A stretch of DNA of 64,000 bases from assembly GCF_030915525.1 (NCBI RefSeq), contig NZ_CP133269.1:4817001-4881000 (forward strand), in the 5' to 3' direction. The notes under the pieces are model-generated. The model did no database searches, was not told where the DNA came from, and was given only the letters and a program-made list of their open reading frames with translations. This stretch comes from Neobacillus sp. PS2-9 (GTDB taxonomy: Bacteria; Bacillota; Bacilli; Bacillales; Cytobacillaceae). Positions 26,185-35,120 of this stretch are shown piece after piece (the stretch's first letter is position 1; the number at the start of each line of letters is the position of its first letter). A program made the position numbers and the translations under genes.

Positions 26185-27195
26185 CTAGACTGAATCACGT
26201 TTCCGAATCGGCAGTCGCTCGAAATACGTCGCCATTCTCCACAGCCATTCGAGCGGTCCAAACCGAAAAAAGCAGAGCCACATGCTACTGAAGATCAACT
26301 GAATGACTACAATAATTAAACAAAGGTAAAATGATTTAGTATATGACAACTGCCCGTATAGGTTTAGTACCTTTCCAGCCAATAACATGAAAACCGTTTG
26401 TAAAATATAATTTGTCAGGGCCATCCTACCATAGCTTTTTAGTGGTGATAGTACTTTCTGAACGAGCGGAATTTGTAGCAGTAACACCAACAGTCCCACA
26501 TAGAATGCAGACACAATTGGTCCGATGGTAATACCGAAATTAATAAACTGCCTCATGTTGTAGGAATGACTGTAACCAAGTTGTTCAAACACCGTCGGGC
26601 TAAGTTGATATTGATATAAGAGGCCAACCATACTTAATAAAAACATAATACCTGTGAAAATAGCTACCTTCTTCCACTGTTGCGAGGTCTCCTCAAACAC
26701 TTGATACTGTCCAGCTGCAATCCCTAAGAGCATTAGTGGAACTACCATAAAAACTTTAGCCGAAAAAAGACTTAAAGCGAGCAGCATAGCTAGGCCAAAT
26801 AGAAGATTGACCCATTTAGGTGCCCTGTAAAAAGGTAAAATAATGAAGCCGCTAACGGCATAAATGGTCAACGCTTCTCCAGGATGAAACTTTACATGAA
26901 TCAACCCAAAAAGAAAAAGTACAAACATGCGTCGTAAAAACAGCATGGTTCCCTTTTTCCCTTTCGCCTCGGCACGTGAAATAAATATATAAAACCCAAC
27001 ACCGAATAAAAAAGTAAATATGGTATAAAAGCGACCTTCAACAAATAAATAAAGAAATCGCCAGTAAGAAGCATCCATGGTGCCAGGTTCAGGGAGCTTA
27101 ACAGACAACAACGGAATAATATTAACTAAAATAATCCCTAATAAAGCAAACCCCCGCAAATAATCGAGCACATACAACCTCTTATCTAATCCCAT
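26185..27195 (-). CDS. DUF418 (YeiB-like) membrane protein
   Basis: Polytopic membrane protein of unknown function, related to acyltransferase-3-like YeiB proteins. About 9-10 membrane segments in 336 residues; family features are RLYVLDYLRGFALLGIILVN at the N-terminus, FTFLFGVGFYIF, and the C-terminal domain with GRMALTNYILQTV and a closing GPLEWLWRMATY. I prefer ATG 27195 (AAGG 9 bases upstream); ATG 27204 and 27240 are possible, the latter without a ribosome site. Confidence 0.88.
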   Translation of the reverse strand: MGLDKRLYVLDYLRGFALLGIILVNIIPLLSVKLPEPGTMDASYWRFLYLFVEGRFYTIFTFLFGVGFYIFISRAEAKGKKGTMLFLRRMFVLFLFGLIHVKFHPGEALTIYAVSGFIILPFYRAPKWVNLLFGLAMLLALSLFSAKVFMVVPLMLLGIAAGQYQVFEETSQQWKKVAIFTGIMFLLSMVGLLYQYQLSPTVFEQLGYSHSYNMRQFINFGITIGPIVSAFYVGLLVLLLQIPLVQKVLSPLKSYGRMALTNYILQTVFMLLAGKVLNLYGQLSYTKSFYLCLIIVVIQLIFSSMWLCFFRFGPLEWLWRMATYFERLPIRKRDSV

Positions 27196-27267
27196 AGAAT
27201 TCATCCTTACTCTTGTATGCTTCAAGTTTACTTTCTTCATATTTCAATGATTTGCGATTCACCGTAT

Positions 27268-27813
27268 TTACTTTTGCCATACACGCTTTAGCCTAACTTC
27301 CTTTTCCTCGAACTCTAATAGGAATACATCTGGATTACTAAGGTTCTTCCATTGTTCAAAACCAAAATCAGACTGATAGTTTTTCAGTAGTAAAGACATC
27401 AAATTCCCATGTGTGACGATGAGGGTATTTTCAGCTTCACCCTTTAATACCTCTTCAACCACACTTACAACCCTCGCCATTGCTACACGGGTTGACTCAC
27501 CACCATCAAACTTTAAATCCAAATTATTGTAGGTGGCTTGCAGTTTTTCCAACCAATCCTCTAATACCTTTGTACTTAAGATTCGCTCAGATAACCGTTC
27601 ATCTGTTTCCACTTCGATCTGTTTCAATTCAGCCAGCGGATTCACGGAATGAATCGCTCGTACAAATGGACTGGAAACAATTCGGTTGATTTTTATTTTT
27701 GAAAAAAATTCCGCTAACTCAGCTGCCTGCTGGACGCCTTTATTAGTTAAGCGAGCCTCTCTTGGCTGCCCCTCCGCCTCACAATGCCTGACTACGTAAA
27801 TTCTTCGAGCCAT
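27268..27813 (-). CDS. histidine phosphatase superfamily protein (phosphoglycerate-mutase-like)
   Basis: Phosphatase or mutase using a phosphohistidine. The 181 residues begin RRIYVVRHCEAEGQ, where RHC replaces the usual RHG; the second histidine is in TLIVTHGNLMSLLL, and RIVSSPFVRAIHS supplies the arginine. Likely a small-molecule phosphatase; the substrate is unknown. It is 19 bases downstream of the threonine aldolase gene, probably in one unit with it and the two genes before that. Confidence 0.85.
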   Translation of the reverse strand: MARRIYVVRHCEAEGQPREARLTNKGVQQAAELAEFFSKIKINRIVSSPFVRAIHSVNPLAELKQIEVETDERLSERILSTKVLEDWLEKLQATYNNLDLKFDGGESTRVAMARVVSVVEEVLKGEAENTLIVTHGNLMSLLLKNYQSDFGFEQWKNLSNPDVFLLEFEEKEVRLKRVWQK

Positions 27814-27832
27814 CCATTCCTTCCCCCAAACT

Positions 27833-28930
27833 CTACTTTTTAATTGCTTTTATTTTTTCATCAAGAACTTCAAAGGTCTTTCTGAGTTTCTCTTTGGGAA
27901 CAGCTGCAAATCGATCGCCTATATTCACCTCGAAGTAGCATTCCTCCGCGTGGGTTTCTCGTAAATAGCTGGTCAATCCTAGCCCTGTTTCCTCATATAC
28001 AACTAAAAGAATCGGCTCCAGTTCTTGTTTGGAAACATGTACATGCACATGGAACATATTAGAAACCGGTATGGCCGGCTTGGTTTCGACTGCATGGCAT
28101 TGATTATAAAGTGCTGCCAGCTCCTTCGCTTCCTCAAAATACTGGGCCATTTTAGGAATCCTTTGATCAAAATAATAATCGGCACTGATTATGTATGGGT
28201 AAAGACTAATTAAATCCCCACCGTGGCGTCTTTTCCACACTTTTGATTCCTCTGTAAAGGCCTTTTCACCTGCAAGAATGGCTCCAGCAATGCCTCCAAG
28301 CCCCTTATAAAAGGATACATACACACTATCAAAAAGCGCACATATTTCCTCAGCCGACTTTTGATAGTAAGGGATAATTTCAAAGAGTCTTGCCCCATCT
28401 AGATGCAATTTGATGCCTTTTTCACGACAGTAAGCTGATATCTCCTCAAGTGTTCGATAATCCGGCAATTGACCACCAATCTCACGCTGTGGTAATTCTA
28501 GCAATAAACAAGCAATATCCTCATCCATACCAAGGACATCTTCCAAACTAATTACTCTACTTTTATCTGCCAGCAATACAGGCTCGATATGATGCAATTC
28601 CTTTAATCCATCTTCTTCATGGATTTCTAAATGACTCAATGGATGATAAACAACCTTTTTGACACCCTTTTGATCACACCAAATCCGTAAGGCAATTTGC
28701 TGCGCCATTGTTCCACTCGGGAAAAATACAGCCGCTTCTTTCCCTAAATATTCTGCCATTTTTGTTTGAAAATCCTCGATGATCTTGCCTTTCCCATACA
28801 TATCACTTTCCAAATCCCCATCCACATTCGCAAAAGCCTCTTTTAGGACCTGAATGTCTCGATTTCCGTGACCAGGTAATTGATATTCCGTCTCTTTAAA
28901 TGCATCTAATAATGTTTTCTTTTCATTCAT
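27833..28930 (-). CDS. low-specificity threonine aldolase family PLP enzyme
   Basis: PLP-dependent beta-eliminating lyase fold, probably cleaving threonine to glycine and acetaldehyde. The 365 residues show AAVFFPSGTMAQQIALRI, HLEIHEEDGLKELHH, KLHLDGARLFEI and the PLP lysine in YVSFYKGLGGIAGAIL. I use ATG 28930, 10 bases after GGAGG; TTG 28936 is the alternative. The C-terminal domain is somewhat unlike E. coli LtaE, so substrate preference is uncertain. Confidence 0.85.
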   Translation of the reverse strand: MNEKKTLLDAFKETEYQLPGHGNRDIQVLKEAFANVDGDLESDMYGKGKIIEDFQTKMAEYLGKEAAVFFPSGTMAQQIALRIWCDQKGVKKVVYHPLSHLEIHEEDGLKELHHIEPVLLADKSRVISLEDVLGMDEDIACLLLELPQREIGGQLPDYRTLEEISAYCREKGIKLHLDGARLFEIIPYYQKSAEEICALFDSVYVSFYKGLGGIAGAILAGEKAFTEESKVWKRRHGGDLISLYPYIISADYYFDQRIPKMAQYFEEAKELAALYNQCHAVETKPAIPVSNMFHVHVHVSKQELEPILLVVYEETGLGLTSYLRETHAEECYFEVNIGDRFAAVPKEKLRKTFEVLDEKIKAIKK

Positions 28931-28977
28931 AGTCAACGTTCCTCCCCACTTTTTCTCCGTGTATAAAATATACTCAC

Positions 28978-29478
28978 TTAAACTAATACAAACATATGAA
29001 ACACAAAGGCTGCAAGGAATATCATCGCCGATATAAGGTGGAATTTCCTCCTGAACCCTGAAGCCTTTTTATGACGCAAATACCCGGCAGCGAGAGTAAT
29101 ACCCAGGAATACCAACGCCAGGTATCCGCTTAACAATTTCACATGATTGAACCCAAGTACTCGACCAAACTCAAATAGGTTGATCCATGCGTGTCCCAAG
29201 ATGATCGTTGTTGCTAACAAAGCAATTTTAATATGCCATTTCATTAAGTATCGGGAAAACTTTGCAAGGCGTATTTTCACCTTACGGATGGATGTATTTC
29301 TGATAACTAGAAATATGAAATACATGTTGATATTAATCAAAAACAGGATGACACCCAACTGTGCTAATGTTTGGCCTGTTACAACTAATGTACTATCATG
29401 CGGGCGGAAGAACCATATATACACAACCGATAGAACAATTAATAAAATGTTGGCTACCGTCCAGATACGGTGATACAT
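28978..29478 (-). CDS. four-helix membrane protein, cytochrome b561/ferric-reductase-like
   Basis: 166 residues with four or five membrane segments. Histidines fall in or near the helices (KWHIKIALLAT, LGHAWINLF, KFHLISAMIF, FVFHMFVLV), a spacing like di-haem b-type proteins; haem binding is inference only. AAGGAG precedes the ATG. No enzyme motif is seen. It lies between a methyltransferase and the aldolase gene, which tells little. Confidence 0.6.
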   Translation of the reverse strand: MYHRIWTVANILLIVLSVVYIWFFRPHDSTLVVTGQTLAQLGVILFLININMYFIFLVIRNTSIRKVKIRLAKFSRYLMKWHIKIALLATTIILGHAWINLFEFGRVLGFNHVKLLSGYLALVFLGITLAAGYLRHKKASGFRRKFHLISAMIFLAAFVFHMFVLV

Positions 29479-29503
29479 GAAAGTGCCTCACTCCTTTCAC
29501 TTA

Positions 29504-30103
29504 CTATCCTAATCGATAAATTAAAAATCGTTCATTCGGATTCTTTTCATAAACATACGGCAGAACCACTTCCTCGATCAATTCAAAAGCTGTTTCCTTT
29601 TCTAAAAAGTAAATATAATCTTCCGCTGGATAATATAAAACCAGCTCGATTTCCCGTGGTGATTGTTCATAGGAACACAAAATATTATTAATAATCTTTC
29701 TAAATACTTGAACAGAAAAAGGGTTAAAGAAGTAAAATCGATTGTCTTCTTGCTGCACTTCGTACTCTTCTGCTAAACAGCAAAGAAAGTGAACCTTTTC
29801 CCTATTAGTCTTTTTCGAATATGTTTTTTGATTTTGAACTGCAGCCTGATAGAGCTCATTATCCATTTCCACCCCTACCACCGAAGCGCCGAAGAAATAG
29901 TGGATATAAAAATTAAGACGTCCTTTTCCACAGCCAAAGTCCACAATATGATCTTGGTTATTTAACTTATATTTTTCAAATAACACCTCAAGTGCACTAT
30001 AAGGTGTCGGTTCATACCGATGATAGTGCAAAGATTTATGAAATCCCTGCTGTACCTCTTTTGTTTTTATGTTTAGTAATTTATCATAATAATGTTCCTT
30101 CAT
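29504..30103 (-). CDS. class I SAM-dependent methyltransferase
   Basis: Methyltransferase of unknown substrate, 199 residues. The SAM motif is DHIVDFGCGKGRLNFYIHYF, followed by the acidic motif II in VVGVEMDNELYQ. The motif IV position reads FYFFNPFSVQVF, and NPF is compatible with amino or small-molecule methylation. GTAGGAGACAG precedes the ATG. It is the first gene of a probable run down to the histidine phosphatase, since the spacing is under 80 bases throughout. Confidence 0.82.
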   Translation of the reverse strand: MKEHYYDKLLNIKTKEVQQGFHKSLHYHRYEPTPYSALEVLFEKYKLNNQDHIVDFGCGKGRLNFYIHYFFGASVVGVEMDNELYQAAVQNQKTYSKKTNREKVHFLCCLAEEYEVQQEDNRFYFFNPFSVQVFRKIINNILCSYEQSPREIELVLYYPAEDYIYFLEKETAFELIEEVVLPYVYEKNPNERFLIYRLG

Positions 30104-30234
30104 GGCTGTCTCCTACCTATTAAAAAACTCATTAAAATCAAACCTCTTTTCATATTATCCCATATCAAAGAAGGAAAAAGGAGAACCATGTAGAAATGTA
30201 GAATAAATCGAATCACTATGGAGCTGACGCCCTT

Positions 30235-31053
30235 TTGAAAATAAAAAAAATCTTAAATAATAATGCCGTTGTGGTTTCTGATAACAATGAAGAGAAAATT
30301 GCGATCGGGGCAGGCATCGCTTTTCAAAAGAAAAGAAATGACATAATTAATCCAAATAAAATTGAAAAGCTATTCATCATGAAAGAAAACGAGAAATTTC
30401 AGCAGCTTTTACTTAAAATTCCTGAGGAGCATTTTGCCCTCGCTGAGGAAATCATCACATATGCAGAGGAAGCTCTTGGGTCCAAATTAAATGACCATGT
30501 CCACATTGCCCTTACCGATCACTTATCCTTTGCAATTGAAAGGGTGCTTCAAGGCATCCAGTTGAAAAACAAGCTGTTCCATGAAATAAAAACGCTCTAT
30601 AGAAAAGAGTTTGATATCGGAATGTGGGCCATCAAACATATTGAGAATAGGACCACTATCAAAATGCCTGTTGATGAGGCAGCCTATTTGGCACTTCACA
30701 TTCATACAGCTAAACTGCATGGTGGAGATATGAAGCAAACACTGCGGCAAACGGCGATCATTGGCGAAATGATACATGCGATTAAAGCGTGTCTTCACGT
30801 ATCCATTGAGGAGGATGACCTATCGTATCAACGATTACTGACCCATCTCCGTTTTACACTTTCTAGAAGCAGCCATTCTGAGCAGCCAGTAATGGACGAT
30901 GAAATGCTGACTATGATCAAAAAGAAGTTCGCAGTCTCCTATCAATGTGCCAAAAACGTCGCGAAGCTTCTCACAGAACAATACAGCATCCACCTTCCTG
31001 AACATGAGCTTGGATACATTACCATCCATATTGAAAGATTAAGAAATCTATAA
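30235..31053 (+). CDS. BglG-family transcription antiterminator (GlcT/LicT type)
   Basis: RNA-binding regulator that, when its PRD domains are suitably phosphorylated, binds a RAT hairpin and prevents termination. The 272 residues contain an N-terminal CAT domain (1-55; KIKKILNNNAVVV, GIAFQKK), PRD1 (about 65-165; HIALTDHLSFAIER, AAYLALHIHTA) and PRD2 (about 172-272; RLLTHLRFTLSR, HELGYITIHIERL). TTG 30235 is the start. It is convergent with the PTS genes, whose leader has a GlcT-like RAT at 33556-33586, so those genes are the likely target. Confidence 0.9.
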   Translation: MKIKKILNNNAVVVSDNNEEKIAIGAGIAFQKKRNDIINPNKIEKLFIMKENEKFQQLLLKIPEEHFALAEEIITYAEEALGSKLNDHVHIALTDHLSFAIERVLQGIQLKNKLFHEIKTLYRKEFDIGMWAIKHIENRTTIKMPVDEAAYLALHIHTAKLHGGDMKQTLRQTAIIGEMIHAIKACLHVSIEEDDLSYQRLLTHLRFTLSRSSHSEQPVMDDEMLTMIKKKFAVSYQCAKNVAKLLTEQYSIHLPEHELGYITIHIERLRNL

Positions 31054-31057
31054 TGAC

Positions 31058-31096
31058 AAAAAAACGCTTAGACTATTCGTACGTCTAAGCGTTTTT
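31058..31096. terminator. bidirectional terminator between the antiterminator and PTS genes
   Basis: AAAAACGCTTAGAC and GTCTAAGCGTTTTT form a 14-bp perfect stem with T tracts on both strands. Confidence 0.9.
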
Positions 31097-31111
31097 CCAT
31101 ATCCATGTATT

Positions 31112-32563
31112 TTATTTCTTGCGAATCTTCATGATTTCATCCGCTACGAACTGGACATTTGTTCCTACGATGACTTGAATGCTTTGTTTTCCAACGATAT
31201 TAATCCCTGGAACACCGGTTGCCTTAATTTTCTTTTGGTCCACAACATCCATGTCTTTCACTTCTAATCGTAAGCGTGTTACACAGTTATCGACAGAAAC
31301 CACATTGGCGTCGCCGCCCAATCCTTCATAGATCTGTGCTGCCATTACTGCAAATTTACTTTCACCTGTAGCAACACCCACTTCGCCAGCTTCAGCCTCG
31401 TCATCATCTTCCTCACGACCAGGAGTCATTAAGTTGAACTTGACGATAATGAATCGGAATAAGAAGTAGTAGATCACCGCAAATACGAGACCTTGAACTA
31501 GTAACATATATGGCTGATTGGCAATTGGTATTCTTAAGCTTAGCACAAAGTCGACTAGACCCGCACTAAAGCCGAAACCAGCTGTCCAATGGAACGCTGC
31601 TGCAATGGCTAATGACAGACCTGTCAAAATCGCATGTACAAGGTAAAGCATTGGTGCAACAAACATAAAAGCAAATTCAATTGGTTCCGTTACACCTGTA
31701 AAGAAGGCCGCGAAGCCCGCAGCTAACATCAAGGAAGCTACTTGTTTTTTCTTCTTTGTTTTTGCCGTATGAACCATTGCTAACGCGGCAGCTGGAAGGC
31801 CAAACATCATTACAGGGAAGAATCCTGCTTGATACATGCCTGTTACGCCTTTTTCCCCTTTACTTGCCCAGAAGTTCCCAATGTCATTGATACCAGCCAC
31901 ATCAAACCAGAACACCGAGTTTAACGCATGGTGTAACCCTGTTGGTATTAATAGACGGTTGAAGAAACCATATAGACCGGCACCAAGCGCACCTAATTTT
32001 GAAATTCCTTCACCGAAAGAAACTAATCCAGTGAAAATGACTGGCCATACGAAAAATAATACAGCTGAAACCACTAACATCGAAACCGCCGTCATAATTG
32101 GCACTAATCGCTTGCCGCTAAAGAATGCCAATGCATCCGGTAATTTCACATGACTGAAACGATTGAACATCGTTGACGCGACAATACCTGAAAGAATCCC
32201 TACAAACGCATTTCCAATTTTTCCAAACGCAGGGTCTACCTTTGCTGGATCAATGCCTTGTAATAAAGCCACTGTATTGGTTGAAAGCAAGGTAGTAACA
32301 ACTAGATAGGCGACCAAACCACTCAGCGCAGCCGACCCATCTTTTTCCTTTGCCATCCCAAGTGCTACCCCAACTGCAAATAGGATTGGGATATTATCAA
32401 TAATCGACGCCCCTGCTTTAATTAAGAAAGCGGCGAGCGCACTGTCTGCTCCCCAGCCAGTAGGGTCAATCCAGTAACCGATACCCATTAAAATCGCAGC
32501 AGCTGGTAATACAGCTACCGGCAGCATCAAGGAACGACCAATTCTCTGTAAATATTTCTTCAT
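31112..32563 (-). CDS. PTS EIICB, N-acetylglucosamine/glucose family (NagE/NagP-like)
   Basis: Membrane permease and phosphotransfer subunit taking up and phosphorylating a hexose or GlcNAc. The EIIC part (1-385, about 10 segments) has NRLLIPTGLHHALNSVFWFD and FTGVTEPIEFAFMFVAP, closest by memory to E. coli NagE. A linker rich in D/E leads to EIIB (about 405-483) with the phospho-cysteine in SVDNCVTRLRLEV. No EIIA domain is fused; EIIA is the preceding gene. Family similarity suggests GlcNAc, but the RAT in the operon leader is of the GlcT/ptsG type, so glucose is possible. Confidence 0.9.
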   Translation of the reverse strand: MKKYLQRIGRSLMLPVAVLPAAAILMGIGYWIDPTGWGADSALAAFLIKAGASIIDNIPILFAVGVALGMAKEKDGSAALSGLVAYLVVTTLLSTNTVALLQGIDPAKVDPAFGKIGNAFVGILSGIVASTMFNRFSHVKLPDALAFFSGKRLVPIMTAVSMLVVSAVLFFVWPVIFTGLVSFGEGISKLGALGAGLYGFFNRLLIPTGLHHALNSVFWFDVAGINDIGNFWASKGEKGVTGMYQAGFFPVMMFGLPAAALAMVHTAKTKKKKQVASLMLAAGFAAFFTGVTEPIEFAFMFVAPMLYLVHAILTGLSLAIAAAFHWTAGFGFSAGLVDFVLSLRIPIANQPYMLLVQGLVFAVIYYFLFRFIIVKFNLMTPGREEDDDEAEAGEVGVATGESKFAVMAAQIYEGLGGDANVVSVDNCVTRLRLEVKDMDVVDQKKIKATGVPGINIVGKQSIQVIVGTNVQFVADEIMKIRKK

Positions 32564-32707
32564 TTTCTAACCTCCTCTTAAAATGACGACCTACTAACAA
32601 AACAACTAATCATACAAAATACGAACAACTAAAAATAAAATAATTCCCTAAAAAAAATGCACAATAGCCGCCGTTTTGTCAGTCTACTACCCCCACCATC
32701 ACCTCCT

Positions 32708-33190
32708 TTAAGCCTCAGTAATAATAACGGTTTCCCCTTTAATGCTCTTTTTTTCTTGTGTAAAAATGTACTGTTTGCCATTTTCATTACTATTTGTAAT
32801 AACAATAGGTGTTATGATACTTTTTGTGCGTTTTTTTATCATATCCAACTCAAATTCCATCAACAGCTGCCCGGTAGTCACTTTATCCCCCACATTGACC
32901 CCTATCGTAAATCCTTCCCCGTTTAAAGATACGGTTTCGAGACCGACATGAATGAGAATTTCGGTTCCATCTACCGCACGAATACCAATCGCATGCTTAG
33001 TCTCTGCAATGAGAATGATGCTACCCTTTACAGGTGAATAAACTTTTCCCTCTTCAGGGATCATAGCGATTCCCTCACCCATCATCTTTTGACTAAACAC
33101 CGGATCTGGAACCTCGCTCAGCGGTAGGATTTCTCCATTTACTGGTGCATATATAGAAGCTTTCTCCTTTTTAAATATGTTAAATCTCAT
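32708..33190 (-). CDS. PTS EIIA, glucose type
   Basis: Cytoplasmic phosphocarrier that accepts phosphate from HPr and passes it to EIIB. The 160 residues show YAPVNGEILPLSEVPDPVFS, the phosphorylated histidine in EILIHVGLETVSLNG, and a second active-site histidine in ETKHAIGI. AAGGAG precedes the ATG. It is the first gene of the PTS operon, 145 bases before the EIICB gene, and would serve that permease and perhaps other IIA-less permeases. Confidence 0.95.
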   Translation of the reverse strand: MRFNIFKKEKASIYAPVNGEILPLSEVPDPVFSQKMMGEGIAMIPEEGKVYSPVKGSIILIAETKHAIGIRAVDGTEILIHVGLETVSLNGEGFTIGVNVGDKVTTGQLLMEFELDMIKKRTKSIITPIVITNSNENGKQYIFTQEKKSIKGETVIITEA

Positions 33191-33277
33191 CTTCTTTACT
33201 CCTTTTTTCTTGGTTAAATGTCCATCTAACCCTATTATTATCTTACGGTCTTGTATTAACTCCTAGTACTAAAAAAA

Positions 33278-33464
33278 GCGGAAGCGCCTTGGTCAGCCCC
33301 GACAGGCAAATGTTCTTCTGCAAGAAAAGTCGCTCTTTGACTTTTATTGCAGAAGAACATTTGACCCGAGCTGTAACAATCATCGCTTTATCAAGCCATG
33401 ATTGTTACAAGATACTCAAGGTAGATTATTCAGGGTGAAAACTGGCTAGGCGCTGGAACTGGAC
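33278..33464. repeat. structured 187-bp dispersed repeat (GCGGAAGCGCC...GGCGCTGGAACTGGAC type)
   Basis: The outer ends GCGGAAGCGCCTTGG and GGCGCTGGAACTGGAC are a form I know as a frequent intergenic repeat in Bacillaceae. Inside are two long perfect hairpins: CAAATGTTCTTCTGCAA (33307-33323) with TTGCAGAAGAACATTTG (33347-33363), and TGTAACAATCAT (33372-33383) with ATGATTGTTACA (33398-33409). It lies in the 5' leader of the PTS operon, between the conditional terminator and EIIA. Confidence 0.75.
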
Positions 33465-33501
33465 AATTCTCGAAGTCGAGTTTTATGCTTTCTGAGTAAA
33501 A

Positions 33502-33564
33502 TAAAAAAGGCATGGAGGTATAATAAAAGGACATGAAAATGCCTTTCATTTTACCACCATGCCT
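33502..33564 (-). terminator. conditional terminator of the PTS operon leader
   Basis: The minus strand reads AGGCATGGTGGTA, an internal sub-hairpin, TACCTCCATGCCT, then TTTTTTATTTT. The 13-bp arms have one mismatch. The left arm overlaps the end of the RAT, so antiterminator binding would prevent this stem from forming. Confidence 0.82.
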
Positions 33565-33586
33565 GATCGTATCAGTAACATGTGAT
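33556..33586 (-). promoter_or_regulatory. RAT, ribonucleic antiterminator site of GlcT type
   Basis: CACATGTTACTGATACGATCAGGCATGGTG (30 bases, given here as CACATGTTACTGA + TACGATCAGGCATGGTG) closely resembles the Bacillus subtilis ptsG RAT as I remember it. It folds with two bulges and shares its 3' end with the terminator stem. This is the expected target of the antiterminator at 30235-31053. Confidence 0.85.
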
Positions 33587-33605
33587 CATTATTAATAATA
33601 ACCTT

Positions 33606-33633
33606 ATCATATCATTTTTCTGCAAGATTACAA
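33606..33633 (-). promoter_or_regulatory. promoter of the PTS operon
   Basis: The minus strand has TTGTAA (33633-33628), a 16-base spacer and TATGAT (33611-33606). Transcription would start near 33600, giving a roughly 410-base leader before EIIA. Confidence 0.7.
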
Positions 33634-33635
33634 TA

Positions 33636-33649
33636 TGTAAGCGCAAACA
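33636..33649 (+). promoter_or_regulatory. CcpA cre site upstream of the PTS promoter
   Basis: TGTAAGCGCAAACA fits the cre consensus TGNAANCGNWNNCW at every fixed position. It ends 3 bases upstream of the -35 box, a position from which CcpA can either activate or hinder polymerase. Confidence 0.75.
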
Positions 33650-33660
33650 TTTTCTTAACG

Positions 33661-34575
33661 CTATGATTTTTTCAATAACTCATGGATGATTTTTTCACAG
33701 ATTTCATGTGTTTTAAGCGCATCTTGTGCAGAAATCCCTGGGGTTGAATTTGTTTGTACCGATTGGACAAAATCTGCTACCATCTGTTCAAACCCACGTC
33801 TTAATAAGGTGGACTCCCAGTCGCTGCTCCGGACATCAATTGTTTCCATATTTTTTAAAATAGTCAGTTTGGACACATTGTGGACCGTTCTTTTTTCAAG
33901 CGGCCCCATGACCTCGGCTATTTCCTCGTTCGTCCCATTATCCCGATTCATGATGCCAATGGCCGACCTGCCGTCACCAGCAATGAATTGAACCACTACA
34001 TGATAAAGAGTCTCCCCAACCATTCTCCCGTTGACAATCAAATCTTTAATGGGGTACGGAAATAGATATCTCATTGTATCTACTACATGAATAAAATCAT
34101 CATAAATAAACGTCCGCGGTTCTCCTGGTAAACTATTGCGGTTCTTCTGAACCACGACCATATTTGGCTCCGCCACTTCTTTTAATTTTGTATAGGAAGG
34201 TGCATATCTCCGGTTAAACCCCGTCATTAGAATGAGTCCCTTTTCCTCCGCCAGCTCGACAAGCCTTTTCGCTCCATCATAGTTATCGGAAATAGGCTTA
34301 TCAACAAACACATGAATACCACGTGTTAAGAGTGCCTCCACAATTTCCTCATGGGAAGCGGTAGAGGAGTGAACAAATGCCCCGCTAATGCCACTGTTCA
34401 TTAAGGACTCCATGTCAGAATGAAGATGTTCAAACCGGTACTTGCTGCCAATGGACCTTAGCTTCTCTTGATTTCTTGTATAAAAATGAAACTCAATTTC
34501 TTTCATGCCGCTATAGACCGGCAGATATGCTTTTTGCGCAATATCCCCTAGACCAATGACACCCAATTTAAGCAT
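33661..34575 (-). CDS. Gfo/Idh/MocA family oxidoreductase
   Basis: NAD(P)-dependent dehydrogenase of unknown substrate. The 304 residues have the Rossmann motif LGVIGLGDIAQKAYLP, a following FYTRNQEKL strand, HVFVDKPISDNYDGA with the EKP-like motif as DKP, and MTGFNRRYAP. It is shorter than sugar dehydrogenases of the family (usually 330-390). GGAGGGGG precedes the ATG. The neighbours give no pathway. Confidence 0.85.
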   Translation of the reverse strand: MLKLGVIGLGDIAQKAYLPVYSGMKEIEFHFYTRNQEKLRSIGSKYRFEHLHSDMESLMNSGISGAFVHSSTASHEEIVEALLTRGIHVFVDKPISDNYDGAKRLVELAEEKGLILMTGFNRRYAPSYTKLKEVAEPNMVVVQKNRNSLPGEPRTFIYDDFIHVVDTMRYLFPYPIKDLIVNGRMVGETLYHVVVQFIAGDGRSAIGIMNRDNGTNEEIAEVMGPLEKRTVHNVSKLTILKNMETIDVRSSDWESTLLRRGFEQMVADFVQSVQTNSTPGISAQDALKTHEICEKIIHELLKKS

Positions 34576-34593
34576 TTTGTTCCCCCTCCAAAC

Positions 34594-35094
34594 TTAATCC
34601 CGGTATTGTATAGCTAGTCCTTTTAAGAAGTTTCTAGCGTATTTGTCACCGCACTCTTTATAATTTTTATGGCCTACTTTTCTTAATAAAGCACTTAATT
34701 CACCTTTTGTGATCGTAATCCCTGCACTATCAAATATATCAATCATATCCTCACTAGTTAGAGTTAGTGCTATTTTCAATTTCTTTAAAAGGATATTATT
34801 CACACTTTCCTTAGAGAATTGCGGTCTATCAGGTTGGCCTGGTTTTGGTTCTATCTTGCCGCGCTTAAAGGTAATAAGGCCATTTAAAAATGACTCAAAC
34901 ATCTTATTATTGCATTTTATTACGTCTTCCTCATTGTCTTCCTCATACTCTACATCATCATTTGATTTTGTAAGTATTTTAAGGACTTCCTCTTTTGTAA
35001 CTTCAACGCCACCAAGCTTAAAGATCTCAACCATATCCGTATTTTTTATATCCAAAGCATATCTTAATCGTATTAATATATCATTATTTTCCAT
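34594..35094 (-). CDS. DUF1456 (YehS-like) protein
   Basis: 166 residues of two related halves, each with a helical module: DILIRLRYALDIKNTDMVEI, then LGGVEVTKEEVLKIL; and LLKKLKIALTLTSEDMIDIF, then AGITITKGELSALLRK. An acidic linker (about 45-60) and FLNGLITFKRGK lie between. This duplicated pattern is the DUF1456 signature; the function is unknown. GGAGG stands 12 bases before the ATG, 19 bases upstream of the oxidoreductase gene. Confidence 0.88.
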   Translation of the reverse strand: MENNDILIRLRYALDIKNTDMVEIFKLGGVEVTKEEVLKILTKSNDDVEYEEDNEEDVIKCNNKMFESFLNGLITFKRGKIEPKPGQPDRPQFSKESVNNILLKKLKIALTLTSEDMIDIFDSAGITITKGELSALLRKVGHKNYKECGDKYARNFLKGLAIQYRD

Positions 35095-35120
35095 TTAGAA
35101 TAGAAACCTCCATACTTCTT

